Source: Phialocephala subalpina (lineage: Eukaryota > Ascomycota > Leotiomycetes > Helotiales > Mollisiaceae). From it: 64,000 nt of DNA. The translations under genes and the position numbers were made by a program. Positions 1 through 12,900 of this stretch are shown here, one piece after another. A model generated the notes under the pieces. That model made no database searches, was not told the DNA's origin, and saw only the letters and a program-made list of their open reading frames with translations. The stretch is from NCBI GenBank assembly GCA_900073065.1, contig FJOG01000016.1, positions 1,327,559 to 1,391,558 on the forward strand, read 5' to 3'. How positions within the stretch are numbered: position 1 is the stretch's first letter; each line of letters begins with the position of its first letter.

Positions 1-502
1 ACCACATCAAGCTTCATTCTACAGGGTACCGAGTGGTACGCGGGAGGTGTGACGGATAGATGCACGATCCATATTGCCCCGCAAACCTTGCTGGCAAAGC
101 TTGTCGAGGTTGCACACGGAATAAGATGGGGTATAGGGACCGATGCCTTGCATATCGTCGTTGCCCAATACGCGTCTTTTGTATGTGTTTGGATGTCGCT
201 AGGCTTCTGGAACTTTGCTGGAGAGTTTGGAATGATGAAGCACTGCCTCGAAGGGATCACGCTTCATTTGTCGACGCGTTGATAATTCTTTATTCTCCGA
301 TCGCCGAGTGGTGCTGGGGCTTAGATATTCTTCTTTCGAAGCTTGTATCGACTTCCGTTGCTTCGTCTTGTCATGCGAAAAGTTGTCTGTCTGCCCTCTT
401 CTAGATAACTCCTCCTCGACAAAGTCATTTCATCCTCCCTCATCGCATCTCACGTTTCTCCTTACCTCAAACTCAACAACTCCGTACTCGAATTCAACGA
501 GA
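1..502. other. No gene recognised upstream of the ferric reductase
   Basis: Short open frames here show no recognisable protein. The last hundred or so bases are rich in C and T and end just before the ferric reductase ATG, as expected for a fungal 5' leader, so this part is probably promoter and leader of the next gene. The left end may hold the tail of another gene that cannot be judged from the window. Confidence 0.4.
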
Positions 503-2629
503 ATGGATATGTCAAGCATGCCGCCCGGCATGGTCATGCCAACAGCCACAGCCTCGAGCACCACCGACAGCGCACCAATCGCTTTGTCGACTGAAGGCCT
601 GAACATGTCAGATGTTACCGTCCAGACTGACTTTCTGGCGCAACTCCTCAACGATTCAGAGCTCCAAATCACTTCGAACTTCTATGCTAGAGCCTTTTGG
701 TACGGCATCGTCGTTGCTATCGCCCTTGCATCGGTCTTAAATCTGCTGCAGAGATTCATCTCCCGCTATAGGTATGCCTAAACACCCCAAGCATCACTCT
801 CAATCTCCTAGACTAGTCTAGCCAGCGCCAGAAATTCTGGGCCAGAATGAGAGAGCCTTTGCAGGCTGGGACATCGAGATCACTGTTCCTAGTTTTCTGT
901 TTTCCAAAATTCTGACATTAAATCTGAATAGACTGAGAGCTGCCAGCAAGACTGTACCAGCGAAGAGCTGTAGGAGGCCGGGCATTATCGGTCCTCGCAT
1001 CGCCCTCGTCAGGAAGCTATGCTACCCTCAACACTCACCAGTCCATCACCCACATTGGTTCAAAGTCCCTCCATTTGGTACTCTGCTCCTCATCATAGCA
1101 TACCTCTGCTTCATCCTCGGTCTCGAATACGTGAATCAGAATGTTCCGGGAGAGCAGCATAATCAGGCTATAGGCGTGCGAGCGGGATGGCTGACGATTA
1201 CTCAAATTCCGCTGTTGATACTTCTTTCTGGGAAGGTCAATTTGATCGGTCTGTTGTCTGGGATGAGTTACGAGAGACTTAATGTTCTCCATCGATGGGT
1301 AGCGAGGACTATGCTGCTGACTGCTACACTGCACATGGGGTATCAGCAAGCTCTGTGGAACAGACTTGGACTTCTGCAATTAGAATGGAGTATCGATACA
1401 TGTCCTCCTACGGGTACGTGATCTTCTTCTCTTATGACGTTGAGAAGGATGTTAATGATCGCGTAGGCATCAAAGCTTACGCTTTCCTCGTCTGGATGAA
1501 CCTCAGTACCCTTGCTCCAATCCGCAATCGCTTCTACGAGTTCTTCATCATCCAACACATCCTATCCTTTGTCTGCTTCATAACATTCATCATGCTGCAC
1601 CTGCCTTCCACGGCACTTTATACACGAGTTTATATCTGGACCCCTATCGGCCTCTACATCCTCGATCGTCTTCTTCGTACCGCTCACTACGCATGGAACA
1701 ACGTCCGACCAGGACGAGCGACTCTCACGCAATTGCACGGAGGTGTCACCAAGATCGTAGTCAAGTCAAGACAACTGAAGAAATGGACACCTGGCTCCTT
1801 CGTTTTACTTTCTATACCCAGATTCGGAATCATACAATCACATCCTGCGACAATTGCCTCTACACCCTCTTCAAATGGCGGAGACTTGGTCTTCATTCTT
1901 CGCGCTCATCATGGCTTCACATCTCGCGTTCACAAAGCCGCGTCATCTGATAGTCTCTCTCCAGATCCCGCAATTCAGACACATCTAGCGTTGATAGATG
2001 GTCCCTACGGAGGTACACACCTTGACTTCGCCTCCTTCACTACCGTCGTCCTCATAGCAGGCTCGACGGGTATCACTTTCGCCTTGCCAATTCTCGTAGA
2101 CCTAGCTTTCCGTGCTCAAACGACGACCCTGGTAGTGAGGGAGGTGGTCTTAATTTGGGCAATCAAGACAGCAGGATGCCTAACTTGGATCGAAGACGAC
2201 CTCCGAATAGCAAGCGAGAGGCTACGAAGCGCTGGCATCGAACTCAGCATCAAAGTCTTCGTCACAGCTGATACGACCTTCGTTGAAGGCTCAAAGACCG
2301 AGATTCAACCTCCGGCAATTTCTCAGAGCCTAGAGGATATCCAAATTGAGGATTCCGCCGCCGCGGCGGAATCATCAAAGTCCTCAACTGCCGCTGATGA
2401 GAAGTCCGCTCCGCCTGCTTACAAAGCCAAAACGGACATTGCAGTCTTCCGGGCGGGACGACCTGATATTCGGATAGTCATCGCGGAAGCGCAGGAGAGA
2501 GCGGGGACGAAAATTGGGGTTGCTGTTTGTGGACCGCTGGGCATGACTGTCGCTACCAGACGGGCGGCAGCGAGGTTGCAGCGGGGTGATAGGGACATTT
2601 ATTTGCATGTTGAAAGTTTCGGGTTCTGA
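503..2629 (+). CDS. FRE-type ferric/metallo-reductase, membrane flavocytochrome
   Basis: Three exons, 503-771, 932-1413 and 1467-2629, give 637 residues in one frame. The introns are 160 and 53 bases. The family moves electrons from NADPH through FAD and two hemes across the plasma membrane to reduce Fe(III) or Cu(II) before uptake. Seen here: a first membrane segment near residues 68-85; several more segments at about 125-330; two His-x13-His pairs that would hold the hemes (the first at about H210/H224, the second in the segment QHILSF...MLHLP); an FAD-binding motif HPATIAS; an NADPH-binding loop GPYGG followed by GSTGITFALP; and a C-terminal CGPLG motif. These are the complete set for the family. 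The leader before the first membrane segment is short, Ser/Thr-rich and poor in cysteine. No siderophore or oxidase partner gene lies next to it. The first intron is long and its acceptor was chosen by phase and by the LRAASK continuation. Confidence 0.88.
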
Positions 2630-2844
2630 ATGTCACACGGGATTTGGATCATTCTATTCTGGTTTTGTTTACAGTCCTCAGTGTGAAGAGTACAATAGAT
2701 GAATGGCGGACGGGGCAGATACATCGCTTCGAATACATCAAGTCTTTGCTTCGCACACGCGCTCATTGGGGTGTTCAGTCCAGGAACATGGAGATTTTAA
2801 AATCGTGACTGGAAACCCTAGCGGCAGCCCAGTTCTCCTTCCCT

Positions 2845-2967
2845 TTGGCCTCAGGCTTCAAGCCGTATTTGCACTTTTGACATCAGGCCGTGTCTTTTGT
2901 GGCGCTGAAGTTAGGTCACCGGGATTCAGATTTGCACTTCTGTCATTTGATTTGAGTGGCTCGCTTG
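2845..2967 (+). promoter_or_regulatory. Shared Clr5 upstream module, copy 1
   Basis: Contains GGCCTCAGGCTTCAAG (2848-2863), TTGCACTTTTGA (2869-2880), a GTGGCG core (2899-2904), TTTGCACTTCTG (2931-2942) and TTTGAGTGGCTCGCTT (2951-2966). The same ordered boxes occur upstream of the three other Clr5 genes in the window, in the same orientation relative to the gene. The module ends about 150 bases before the ATG at 3115. That it acts in regulation is inferred from conservation and position. Confidence 0.65.
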
Positions 2968-3114
2968 CTTACCGACCACAGCCTCATTCATGGTTTCAAA
3001 TTCAAATACCTCACTGCCCGCTCGATCCTGACTATTCCTTCATCGTCAAAGACTTGCATCAGCTGTCATCCTCATGTCGAAGCCGCACGAGTGAGTAGAG
3101 AGAGACTGTCGACT

Positions 3115-4048
3115 ATGGAATCTCTTTCATTGAGTTCGTCACCGTCCAAAATGGAGAAGGCTACGACTCTAGCACGAAACAACGCGAAATGGGACAACCT
3201 CAAAGATGAGATCTTCCGATTCTACATTACCGAAGACAACACTTTACCGTTGACCATGTATATGGTTGAGGAAAAGCACAATTTCAAGGCCTCGTTAGTC
3301 TCTTGATACAAGTCTCTAGCCTCAATGCTTGTTTACTGACGTTCTCTTATAGTCCGAGAAAGTGGAAGATGAAAATGAAAGAATGGGGCTTCGAAAAGAA
3401 CGTGAGCGAGCAGGATATGAATACCATCATTGCCAAGAGGGAGAAACGTCAAAGGGAGTTCGACAAAGATACTGTATTTATGTATCACGGAAGGCCCATT
3501 CCTGCAACAAGGATTGACAATTGTAAGAGACGGAAGAACGTACGGGAGTCTACGCCAGCTACGTCTTCCGTCCCAGGTAAGGCCTCTTGTCTCTTCGAAT
3601 TGGAATTATTTCTTACCGTTATCAAGAAACACCTGCAGCAATTACATACTCAACCCCTCGCCACGAAGATGCAAATGACCAATCACTGCCCAAAGACACA
3701 ATCCCCACCCTTCAATCAACCATCCAGTTCCAGTATCTAAACGTCGATTCCTCAAATTTAGCTCTACCAACTAAACCCATTCGAGTACAATCAGTATGGT
3801 ACGGAATACTCTGCGACGGACCGCATTGCAACTTCGCCAACTTTTGTCGGAAGGACAACGATCTACAACCTTTCATCGAAGGGGTCCGATACAAGTGTGC
3901 TATTTGTCTTGATATCGATTTTTGCGCAAGATGTGTGGAGATGCCATCGAATGAACATGACCGAACCCATGTCTTTCTGAAGTTTGACAAGCCATTTTAT
4001 GGACCACTGGATTTCTATGACGAAGGGGTTAGGTTGGTTCTTGATTGA
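3115..4048 (+). CDS. Clr5-domain protein with C-terminal ZZ zinc finger (Clr5 gene 1)
   Basis: Exons 3115-3293, 3353-3576 and 3627-4048 give 274 residues. The N-terminal Clr5 domain (about residues 15-85) has the family pattern: NAKWDNLKDEIFRFYITEDN, then a methionine-rich helix, then SPRKWKMKMKEWGFEKNVS. A second conserved block follows (YHGRPIPATRIDNCKRR), then ETPAAITYSTP. The C-terminal third is a ZZ-type zinc finger: CDGPHC, CAICLDIDFCARC and a final pair of His residues (about residues 190-245). ZZ fingers bind zinc and peptides, often histone tails or SUMO. Clr5 of fission yeast is a silencing factor; the role of the domain in filamentous fungi is not known to me. Exon 1 (179 bases) and exon 2 (224) match the lengths and phases of the other Clr5 genes at 42-50 kb. 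A chromatin or regulatory role is inference. Confidence 0.8.
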
Positions 4049-4428
4049 GGGAGTGTGTTGTTGAGCGATGGTGTTTTTGAGCGATGGTGTAATTGGTATA
4101 GTGTAAAGAGCTGTGCTAGGAAAGAAATGGATGGTACTTGCCATCTTGAATTCGGGAGAAGCGCAGATTGATGGTGAAGTAGTTCAAAGTCATTATTCAT
4201 TCTATGCATATGCATCTATCCTGCCATTCCTATCTCAACTCATCTGAAGCCTGAAGAAATGCTGCAAAAGAACTCGAAGAAAGTATCTTTCCTCTCGTAA
4301 ACATCATCGTCGTGAACTCATTAGAAAAGAAAATCGTAAGTAATCCAACATCAACATCAACGCAACGCAAAAAGCAGTTATCCACCGCCTGGTACCAGAT
4401 CAAGAACCCAATGAACAAAGAGAGCAGC
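4049..4428. other. Convergent intergenic spacer
   Basis: Lies between the 3' ends of two converging genes. Apart from a short direct repeat GTTTTTGAGCGATGGTGT-like at about 4063-4090, nothing is recognisable. Confidence 0.5.
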
Positions 4429-7400
4429 TTAGTAACGATCCGTTTCCCTCCTCCTCCTCCTCTTCCCACCCTTTTCCCTCCCCCCATCACTATCCAAAGA
4501 CTCTTTACTACCGCCCCCAGTCAACGCACCCAAACCACCAGCCGACTCCACAAACCCGGTCAACAAATCCCTCCACGTCTTCTTTCCCTCAAACACATCG
4601 CCGAAATCTCTTGCGAATTTCTCCACCATTTCTTGTCCTCCACCTTCATGTCCCTCGTCATCCCTCTCGTTCCTATCATCTCGGTCTCGGTCTCGATGGC
4701 GACGGGAAACTTGCTTGTCCCCATCTCGATCCTTCACACGACGGTCGTCATAGTCCATGGATGATCTGGGAATGTCGGAGCCAAAAGAACGGGCGCCTCC
4801 TTTAAACCCAGATCGAGAGTCTCCTTTAAGCCAGGCGACGTTTGCTCTCCATCCTGAGCCTTTAGAACGAGGTTCGTAAGCGTTGCCGTAGCGATCTAGT
4901 GGTCTACCTTCTGCGTCGAAACGGTCGGGTAGGACTTCGACTTCACCTGAACTGTCATCGCTCTGACTTGGTGATCTGCTCGCGTTTCTTTGACGTCTTC
5001 TGTGCTTGCTTGGCTGGTTTGGGCGGTTTGAAGAAGGATCAGAGTTGCGACGTCTACGACGGCGACGATGACGAGAGAGGTCTTGAGAATCGTATGTGCT
5101 TGTTGGAGAAGTGTCACGGTGGTGTGTGCGACCTGCTCGAGCATGGACGAGAGAATTTTGTTCTGAGGGCTCGGCATCTGAGGATGAAGCTGAGGGGTGG
5201 ATGGATGGATCGTGTATATCGTGGTTGTGTGTGTCTGTGCCGGTGGCTTTGGCGGTTTGGTGGATGCGTGCTAGAGATCTTAAAGAGGTGGGAGACAAGG
5301 GACCGAAAGAGACGGATTTTGCGGTTGGTTGAGAGGGAGATGGTGAGCGTGAATTGAGAGGGGAAGGAGAGGCGGTTGAGGGTGGGGTGTGGATTACACC
5401 ACCTAGGAATCGAGTATCAGCTAGAGTTGAAGGAGGGACGTGGGATGAGTGAAAGGGAGGAGGGTGAGGAAGGAAAGAAGGAAGGACTCGAGCAAAGCAA
5501 AGCTAAGACGCACCCTCCTCAGCTCTCTCAAAGGGATCGCGACTATGACTACGTCTCTGCGTCTGCGGTTCCCGCTCTCGCACCTCTTCAATAGGCTCCG
5601 TTGGAGGCGGAGGAAAGTACGGAGAGGGATCAGGATTTGGAGGGACGTAAGGAGTCTGACGAGATGTAGTCTCATTACTCACATTGTCACCAGGGTGGTT
5701 TTGTGGCGGGTAACCATACGGGTCAACATGAGGAGGCGCTTGATTTGCGTAATTCGCAGGATTATACGGTGGGATGTTCGTCTCATTCACGTGTGGTGTG
5801 CTTTGGTTACCGTGATGAGTGAAACCTGCTGGTGCTTGGGGTGGTGGTGGGAACTCGTTGTTTTGGGGGTAGTAGGAACCGCCTGATGCGTGGGGAGGAG
5901 ATGGAGAGTAACCTTCATCGGCATAGTTTCGTGCATAGTAATTCTCAGGTGGAGCTTCCTCTTCATAGCCTGATCTCATTTGTTAGTATTACAAGAGAAA
6001 TGAGATTACATGACTTTGATAAACATGATAAGATATATGACAAAGGAAAACATCATCTTCCCGGAATCAGATTCGACAAGCGTCTTGCCAAACTGGTTCT
6101 GATGGATGATGCAGAGCGAGAACGAGATCTTGAGTGCTGGGGGTCCTCACGTCTTCGTTCCCTCTCGCGTTCTGCCTCCTTCTTTTCCTTCCTCTTCTTA
6201 TACTGATTGATACCGATTGCCGCTGCGGCCGTACCCGCAGCAGCTCCCGCGATATCTCTTACTCGGCTACGACTTCGAGAGTGTCTTCGTTCGCCTGAGC
6301 TTGAGGATGAGTGTCGACGTCGGTGGGATCGCGATCGACTGCCTCTGGTTGCTCCGTACGCTGCACCAGCCGCGACGGACGCAGGATCGTAGTCGTAGCC
6401 TTGCTGGTAGGCGGGAGTGTGGGTGTATACGGGTTCAGTACCGTATTGAACCATTCCTAATTCGGGGTCAACACCAGGATCAGAATATGCGCCGACAGAT
6501 CTGGCTCTCGACCTGCTTCTGCTTCTCCTCCGCTCCCTTCTGATTTCTGCTTCTTCTTCTCTCATCTCCTCTTTTGCTTTTTTGTTCTCGTATAATCCGG
6601 CTACTGCCGCACCAGCTAGACCTGCACCTGCGATTTCGGCACCTGTTCTGATCTTAGATTTTGACCGCTCTCCAGAGCGTCTACGAGACTTATTTCTGAG
6701 ATGCTCAGCGACAGCGGCAACTGCTGCTGTAGCAGCTCCAGCCTTTGCAATCGTAGCGGAACGATGTTTTGGATCTGCGTGGACGCTTCGGCTTCTTGTG
6801 CGAGCTCGGCGATCATCGTAGTCGTCGTAGTCATCGTCAGAATAACGACGTCGTGACAAACTTCGAGTTCGACTGCGACCTCTACCAAGCTCCTGCTTCT
6901 CTGCCTTGCGATTCGAGACATACTTCGCAGCAGCAGCGGCAGCTAGACCAGCTGCGGCCAAACCAATAGCGGTCTTGATCTTTCTGTGAGAATGTCGGCT
7001 GCTGGATCTTGATCGTGACCGACTGTCGTCTTCTCGATCGCGGAACCGACTTCTAGCTCTTGTGATGACTTCTGCTCCAATCGCACCGAGTGCTGCACCT
7101 CCAATGACCTTCCTGCCACGATGTTCTCCGCCGGTGCCTTGCTTCGCTGCATGATTTGCAAGTAGAGCAGCTGCTCCAGCACCAGCCAAAGCACCTTCTG
7201 CTAGATGCCTCTTGTGATGTGGGCTGCCGCTTCGACTACGTACCCTTCGGACAATCTTCTTTCTGACAACGTAGTCCTCATCGCTGTATTCGTCACCGCT
7301 GACAGAATCTCGAGGTCGGATGTCTCTGCGGGAGTCGTATCTTTCCATAGCAAAGTCTTCGTCTCTTCTGCCGCCATCTCGGACCTCTCGGACATCGCGT

Positions 7401-8197
7401 CGATAATAGTATTCATCTTCTTGTCTTCGTGGCTCTGGTCGCGGCGCCTCTACTTCTCGTATGACCTCCTGTTTCACAATCTGAACTTCTTCTCTTGGTG
7501 CTGGAAGCACAATTGGAAGGGGTTGTGGCGCTTCCTGCACGATAATCTGTTGTGGTTCAGGCGCTCTCTGGCGAATGATGATGGGTTGTGGCGCTGGCTC
7601 TGGACGGTCGTAATATTCAGTCTCTCGTTGATATCTCTCGAGCTCATATGGCTCTTCTCTTCGTTCTGTTCTCTTCTCAACTCTGACGACATCAGTCTCG
7701 CGAACGTCCCGTTCCGACTCCCATGGTCTAGCCGGAGCCCGTTCCCAAGGTCTCAACGGTTCTGATTCGCGGTCCCGCTCGTAGACTACCGTTCTTGTGC
7801 GCTCGCGTTCAGGTTCACGAGCAGGTTCTCGCTCACGTTCAATATATCGCTCCGTCTCACGAACCTCACGAACGGGTTCGCGATCGCGCTCGATGTATCG
7901 TTCTCGCTCGACGATGCTGGATCGTGGGCGGATGTCGATGGCAGAGCGGGGTCGTTCGGGTTCCCAGCGCTCACTGCGACGGTCGATTTCAATGCGCTCT
8001 GCTCGCGGAGCGATGTCGAGTCGCGAACTTCTGCGATCGACTTCGACTTCTTCGACTCGACTCGGTGTTACGCGGTAGCGCTGGACAGTGCGATAAGAAC
8101 CATCGTCTTTGGTTCTGCGGCTGACGACGGAGCGGCCATCGTCGTCGGAATCGTACTCGTCGCGATAGCTGCGCACCACTCTCGTAACTTCTGGCAT
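4429..8197 (-). CDS. DUF3824-type low-complexity Arg/Ser-rich protein
   Basis: Best model: exon 1 from 8197 to about 6094, exon 2 5969-5514, exon 3 5402-4429, about 1177 residues. The N-terminal half is rich in Arg, Glu and Ser (RERE and RSRSR runs) and carries several alanine-rich GAAALGAIGA-like segments separated by charged stretches, as in the DUF3824 family of Pezizomycotina. Exon 2 is Pro/Tyr-rich (NNEFPPPPQAP). Exon 3 has the family's conserved KSVSFG and LPDRFDAEGRPLDRYGN motifs and a conserved helix near the C-terminus. The function is unknown; members look largely disordered. Intron 2 has a clean GTGCGT donor. Intron 1 has a clear branch site and acceptor (ACTAAC, then CAG at 5972-5970), but exon 1 reaches a TGA at 6053 before any strong donor. 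The only donor that keeps phase is a weak GTTTGG at 6093, so this junction is uncertain. Confidence 0.7.
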
Positions 8198-9949
8198 CTT
8201 GAGGTTGTACTTGTGCGCTGTGCGACGATAGCAATATGTGCCCGGAGGCAGGTGTGTTGGTTTGTTGTTGAGCTCGTGAGGTTTCGAGGGGTGTGGTAAG
8301 GTTTTGCGAGGTTGGGTGCGAAAGTGAGGGTTGGTGGGGTCGAGGATTGATTTGTAGTGAAGGGTGTCGTAGATTGGGAGCGAGCCTTGTCTGCTGTTGC
8401 ACGAGCCGAATGAAAGCCTCTTCTTTGCCCCTCACACCGGCTTTGGAAGACCCACGTCGAATGGCGCAGAAGGGAGAGAGTTGAATGGGTAAAGTTGCTA
8501 AGGTGGTGAGACCTGGTCGGTGTTCTTCCAGCCTTATGCCAAGGTCATCATGAGACGAGCCAGTGACAGTTGGTATTTGAGTCGGTTCTAGTAGAGTGCA
8601 GTAGGAGAAGCAAGGGGGATGTAGGCTGGTGACAAAGCAATTGGATGCTCTGCTCGTGGAGTTGGTTGGGAGCGGAGTTCGGATGCAGGTGATACTGGAG
8701 TTTGTTGCGTCAGACGCCAATACCTCGTGAACCACCGCAAGCCGCACTCTACAAACTCGGTGACAGCGGCAGCCGTTGGGCGAGAACAGTATTGAAGGCG
8801 AAGATGATTTTTGCCCGTGCTGTGACTCAGTGTGTGGTTTAAAGGTTGATAGTAGTGATGGTATTGGAGCCGGAGATAAATGGCGTTTGAATAGACTTCG
8901 GCATATGTTTTGACTCTGCAGTGAGATATTGCGATGAGTCTCTGTTCTTGCTTGTGATAATTACGAAGGCTCAAGTAAGGTCCCGTGTCGAGTCTTCCAA
9001 GATTTCTCAACAGCGTCAACAGCTTCAAGTATTCGTCAGCAATGTTTAATACGAACACGTCGACAGCCACACAACCAAGTATTGAACGAGTTGGACAGAC
9101 GACAGAAAAAGTATTACTTTGGTATTATGGAGCTGTACTGGTGCCCGGTATTTGTGCCTTAGCTGGTGGTGTTATAAGTTTTCCTTCCCAACCTCCTCCC
9201 TGTTTGGCGCAATCCCAACTTGAAGAGGGGACCCTGGTCGAGGTAGCCAAGTATCTCAGTACCTACGTCATTGTGCTCTCCGGTGATTCTAGAATGAACA
9301 GCCTCGAGAATCGTTCTCACAATCTTTCATGAGTGAGAATACATGCTTCAGATATTCGGCACCGCCACGCTGAGAAGTAGAAAGTGACTCCTGACCCGTG
9401 AACTTGCCCGAAGAGTTATAGCCACTCTGACGGGGTGTGAGAGAGAGAAAGAATGGAGGGGATGGAAATGCCAAGACCACTTACCTAAGCAGCCGTCATT
9501 GGCCCCGTGTTGCTGCTCCGGAAGTGGCCGACGGGAAGGTGCTCCACAGTGAAGCGAGACTGCACTTCACTCAGCCTCCACGAATTCTCTTCCTCACATA
9601 TCATTGCTGCCTCACTCCCCGCACAGCACCACAGCCTCTCTACACCTGCATATGTTTCAAGCCTTACCTCGATCCTCACTGTGTTTACGGTTAGCCAATA
9701 ATCTGCTACACCACTGTCACACAATTCAGTCCCAGCCTCAGAAATAGTGTGCATTGATTGTCAGCTAACTAAACCAGAGAGCTCTGTCTGCCTAACACAA
9801 TGCCTTCCCAACTTCATGCATACCACCCGGTACTCGGTGAACCTCGAATTATGAAAGTACCCAGGCAGCTGGGGTCATCGAAAGACAACTCTGCCGCCCG
9901 AAATTCCATACGAAAGGAACCACCCAGTGAAGAATGCACCAACCACCAC
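8198..9949. other. Gene-poor intergenic region
   Basis: About 1.75 kb between the start of the DUF3824 gene and the end of the large orphan gene. Open frames on both strands (for example 9070-8588, minus) have no recognisable domain, no conserved splice partners and unlikely composition. The first few hundred bases should include the promoter of the DUF3824 gene. Confidence 0.45.
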
Positions 9950-12900
9950 CTAATTACCACGCTTGGCACGCTGAGCTGCGATCTTCAAAGACTTGTTGCT
10001 TTGCTTCTTTGGTTCCTTGGGTGCCTTGGGTACGTCTACAGCGCTGTTACGGTAGCCACGGCGAGCAGTTGCAGCCATCTCAGAAGCGGTGCGAGCTGAA
10101 GACCGACTGCGAACCTCGAGCTCATTGGCTCGGAACTCAAGTAATCGAGTGCCCCATCGCATTAACTCCGCATCGACCTTGAATGGTCCGACCTTGTATG
10201 CCTTCTGGACGAGAGCACGCATCTCGACGTACATGCCGACCTGATCGCGAGCGAACTTGGCGAAGTCAGTAGCCAGAGCAACGCTGCCAGCAGAGAGAGC
10301 AATCAGTAGATTGGCGGCTTCGTTAGTCTTCATGTTGCCATATTTCTTAACGTGCTCGATGTCTTCCTTCGAGGCTTGCCCTGGAACAATCTTGCCCTTA
10401 AATATGGCGAAGTTCTTCTTCTCAAGCTTCTCATGAAGTGCGTAACTTAGGAACATGTTAGCATGTTTATGAATGGTAAGGGACGGATACACTTACGTCT
10501 CTCGATCGACCTTACCCTCCTGATCCTCGATCTTTGGGTTGCATGGACGAGCGTCGTAGATCATGTGCTCTCTGCCCTTGTACATAACCTTCTTTTCCTT
10601 GAGCAACGCCTGTTCATCTTCGATTTGCTCCTTCCACTCAGCAAGGATAGCACTGATATCCGCAACAAGATGCTCGGGAACCTCAACAATTGGTGGACTG
10701 TCGCTGGTTTCAGCAGCCTTGACACTGGCGGGCTTAACACCGAGGGCAGTGGAAGGGCCGGCATCAGAAGGACCAGTACCAGAGGGACCAGCTTCGCTGT
10801 CACGGCCGACTCGCTTGTTAATATCCTCACGACTCTGGGCGATTGCAGCAGTGAGTCCGGGATAGTCCTCCTCCTCATCATCGTCCTCGGCAGTAACCTG
10901 ATGAGATGTAGAACCTAAACTCTCGGCAAGAGCAGCAGTCAGTCCAGCATAGTCTTCCTCATCATCGTCCTCCTCCACGGTAGCATGGTACGAAGAACTT
11001 GGGTCGATATCGGCACGCTCATCAACGTCCTGGAACACAGCTCTGAACGAACTGCCCTCATCGTTGTCGATGGCTTTGCTCTTTCCCTTGATGTCGATCT
11101 TTGGCTTGGGGCTAGGTGTGGGCTCTGACTCTGGCTCAACGAATTTGACCTTGGGTCGTTGAGGAAGAGATGATTGTCCGGACTCAGCTAGGTCAATGGC
11201 CTTGCCCTTACCCTTAATGTCGACCTTGAGATCTTCAAGAGGTCCTGGCTCGGAAATGACCATGGACTTGCCCTTGGTATCGACTGGAATCTTGGGAAGG
11301 GGTCTGGGTTGGCGAAGAATCTTCTCCATATTCTCAACAGATTCGACTCTGATAGCACCGGTCATATCGCCGTCGTCAATGTCAATGTCCTCGATGAAAT
11401 GATAGAGGGATTCGAGATAGCCTTTGAAGGACTCGATGCGCTCTGATGTATTCATGTTGTTCTTGATATCAACCAAGAATGTGTGCTGCGAACCCGAACG
11501 TCCAGGCAATTTGACAATCATGGTATTGCCATTGACTTTGTAGCCAGCCGGCCCAGCAGTAAACAATCCCATTGATTGTAACCCACCCTTAAAATCAGGA
11601 TCGAGTGATGATGGCTCAAGCTCCTCCTCTCGAAGGTCGGCGACATTGATTTCAGGCATTGCTGCGGCGGAATCCTTGCCCTGGACTCGAGGGGCCTGAG
11701 AGAACACGGACTTCCCAAGACCCTGTAAACCAGCAGCGAGATTGGTACCAGCAATTGAGTTGATATCGACCACGGTCTTGTTTTCGATAGCCGCCTTGAT
11801 TGCCTCGTTGAGTGTTTCTTGAGCAGCGCGACTCTCTGCAGTGACGGGAGCGTCATCAATTTCGTCTTCTTCAAGGCGTCTCCACTGAAGTCTATCTACA
11901 TCCCCAACAGGCTTTGGTGGTGGGTCGTAGTATTTGTTGCCCAGGGTATGAGCATCAATGTTTTCGCTGAGCGGGAACAATGGGATTCTCGGCATGGTTC
12001 TCTCGTATTCTCGGAGGATCTTTGCATAGCGTCTAGAGATCTTTCTCGTCAATTCGAATGGGATAGTACCGCCGGGTGTCTCCTTTAGCATCTCGTTGGA
12101 TTGCATGGCCTCTTCGAATTGTCGGTTTTCCTCCTCAAATGCATCCTTCATTGTTTGGCCTGCCTCGGTCTCGAAGAAATCGCGGCCTCCAAGCGTTAAT
12201 GGATTTGGAACACCATAATCTTCGAGATCCTCGTTTTGTCGGCCAGGAAAGCTGACCCATTGGGAAGGGGTATGCTTCGGCTCCTTGCGGTTACTCGACT
12301 CTCCTCCATACACCTCCTCGAGTTCTACTTCGATGTCTCGATTAATTTCGTCCAAGCTCTCCAACTCCTGGCGAACATGCTCGTGGAAACCATTCGGATC
12401 GTACACCTTGAAATCAGAAATCTTGAAATTCTGGCCCCATTCAGAAGTATTGAGTGCTGCAAGGAATTTAGTCTCCACCATTTGCTTCTGGAGAGCGATC
12501 TGCAATGGATCAGCCTTGGTCTTCGGCTTGCTCATCTTGATCATCTCTCCGACCAAAAGCAGAACTGGATCCTCATGCTCTTCTGGGTTGATGTCAACAA
12601 ATCGGAAGTTGAAAACCTTTGGAAGCCCCGTCTCGCGACAGATTCTGTGAAGGGCCTCTCTGAGCAATGTATCGGCAATGTCCTTGCCATTCTGGGTCTT
12701 GTTGGACTTGCTGGTGATGCGGCGCTTGGCCTCTGCGAAAGCCTCTAACATCAGCTTAGCGGAAAGCTTATCCATAACGTACTTGATAGTACCAGACAAA
12801 TCCTCTCGGGCTTGCAATAGGACGAGATAGTGGATGATCTCGAAGAGTCCTACTGAATGACCCTCAAGCTCAAGGACAATGGTACTGAGTGCCGCCGAAT

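Noticed and set aside
49..404. Two overlapping plus-strand frames at the left edge
   Set aside because: They overlap each other in different frames and show no known motif; they could only be judged with sequence to the left.
8588..9070. 160-codon minus-strand frame upstream of the DUF3824 gene
   Set aside because: No domain, no splice partners and coding composition not convincing; probably chance in the promoter region.
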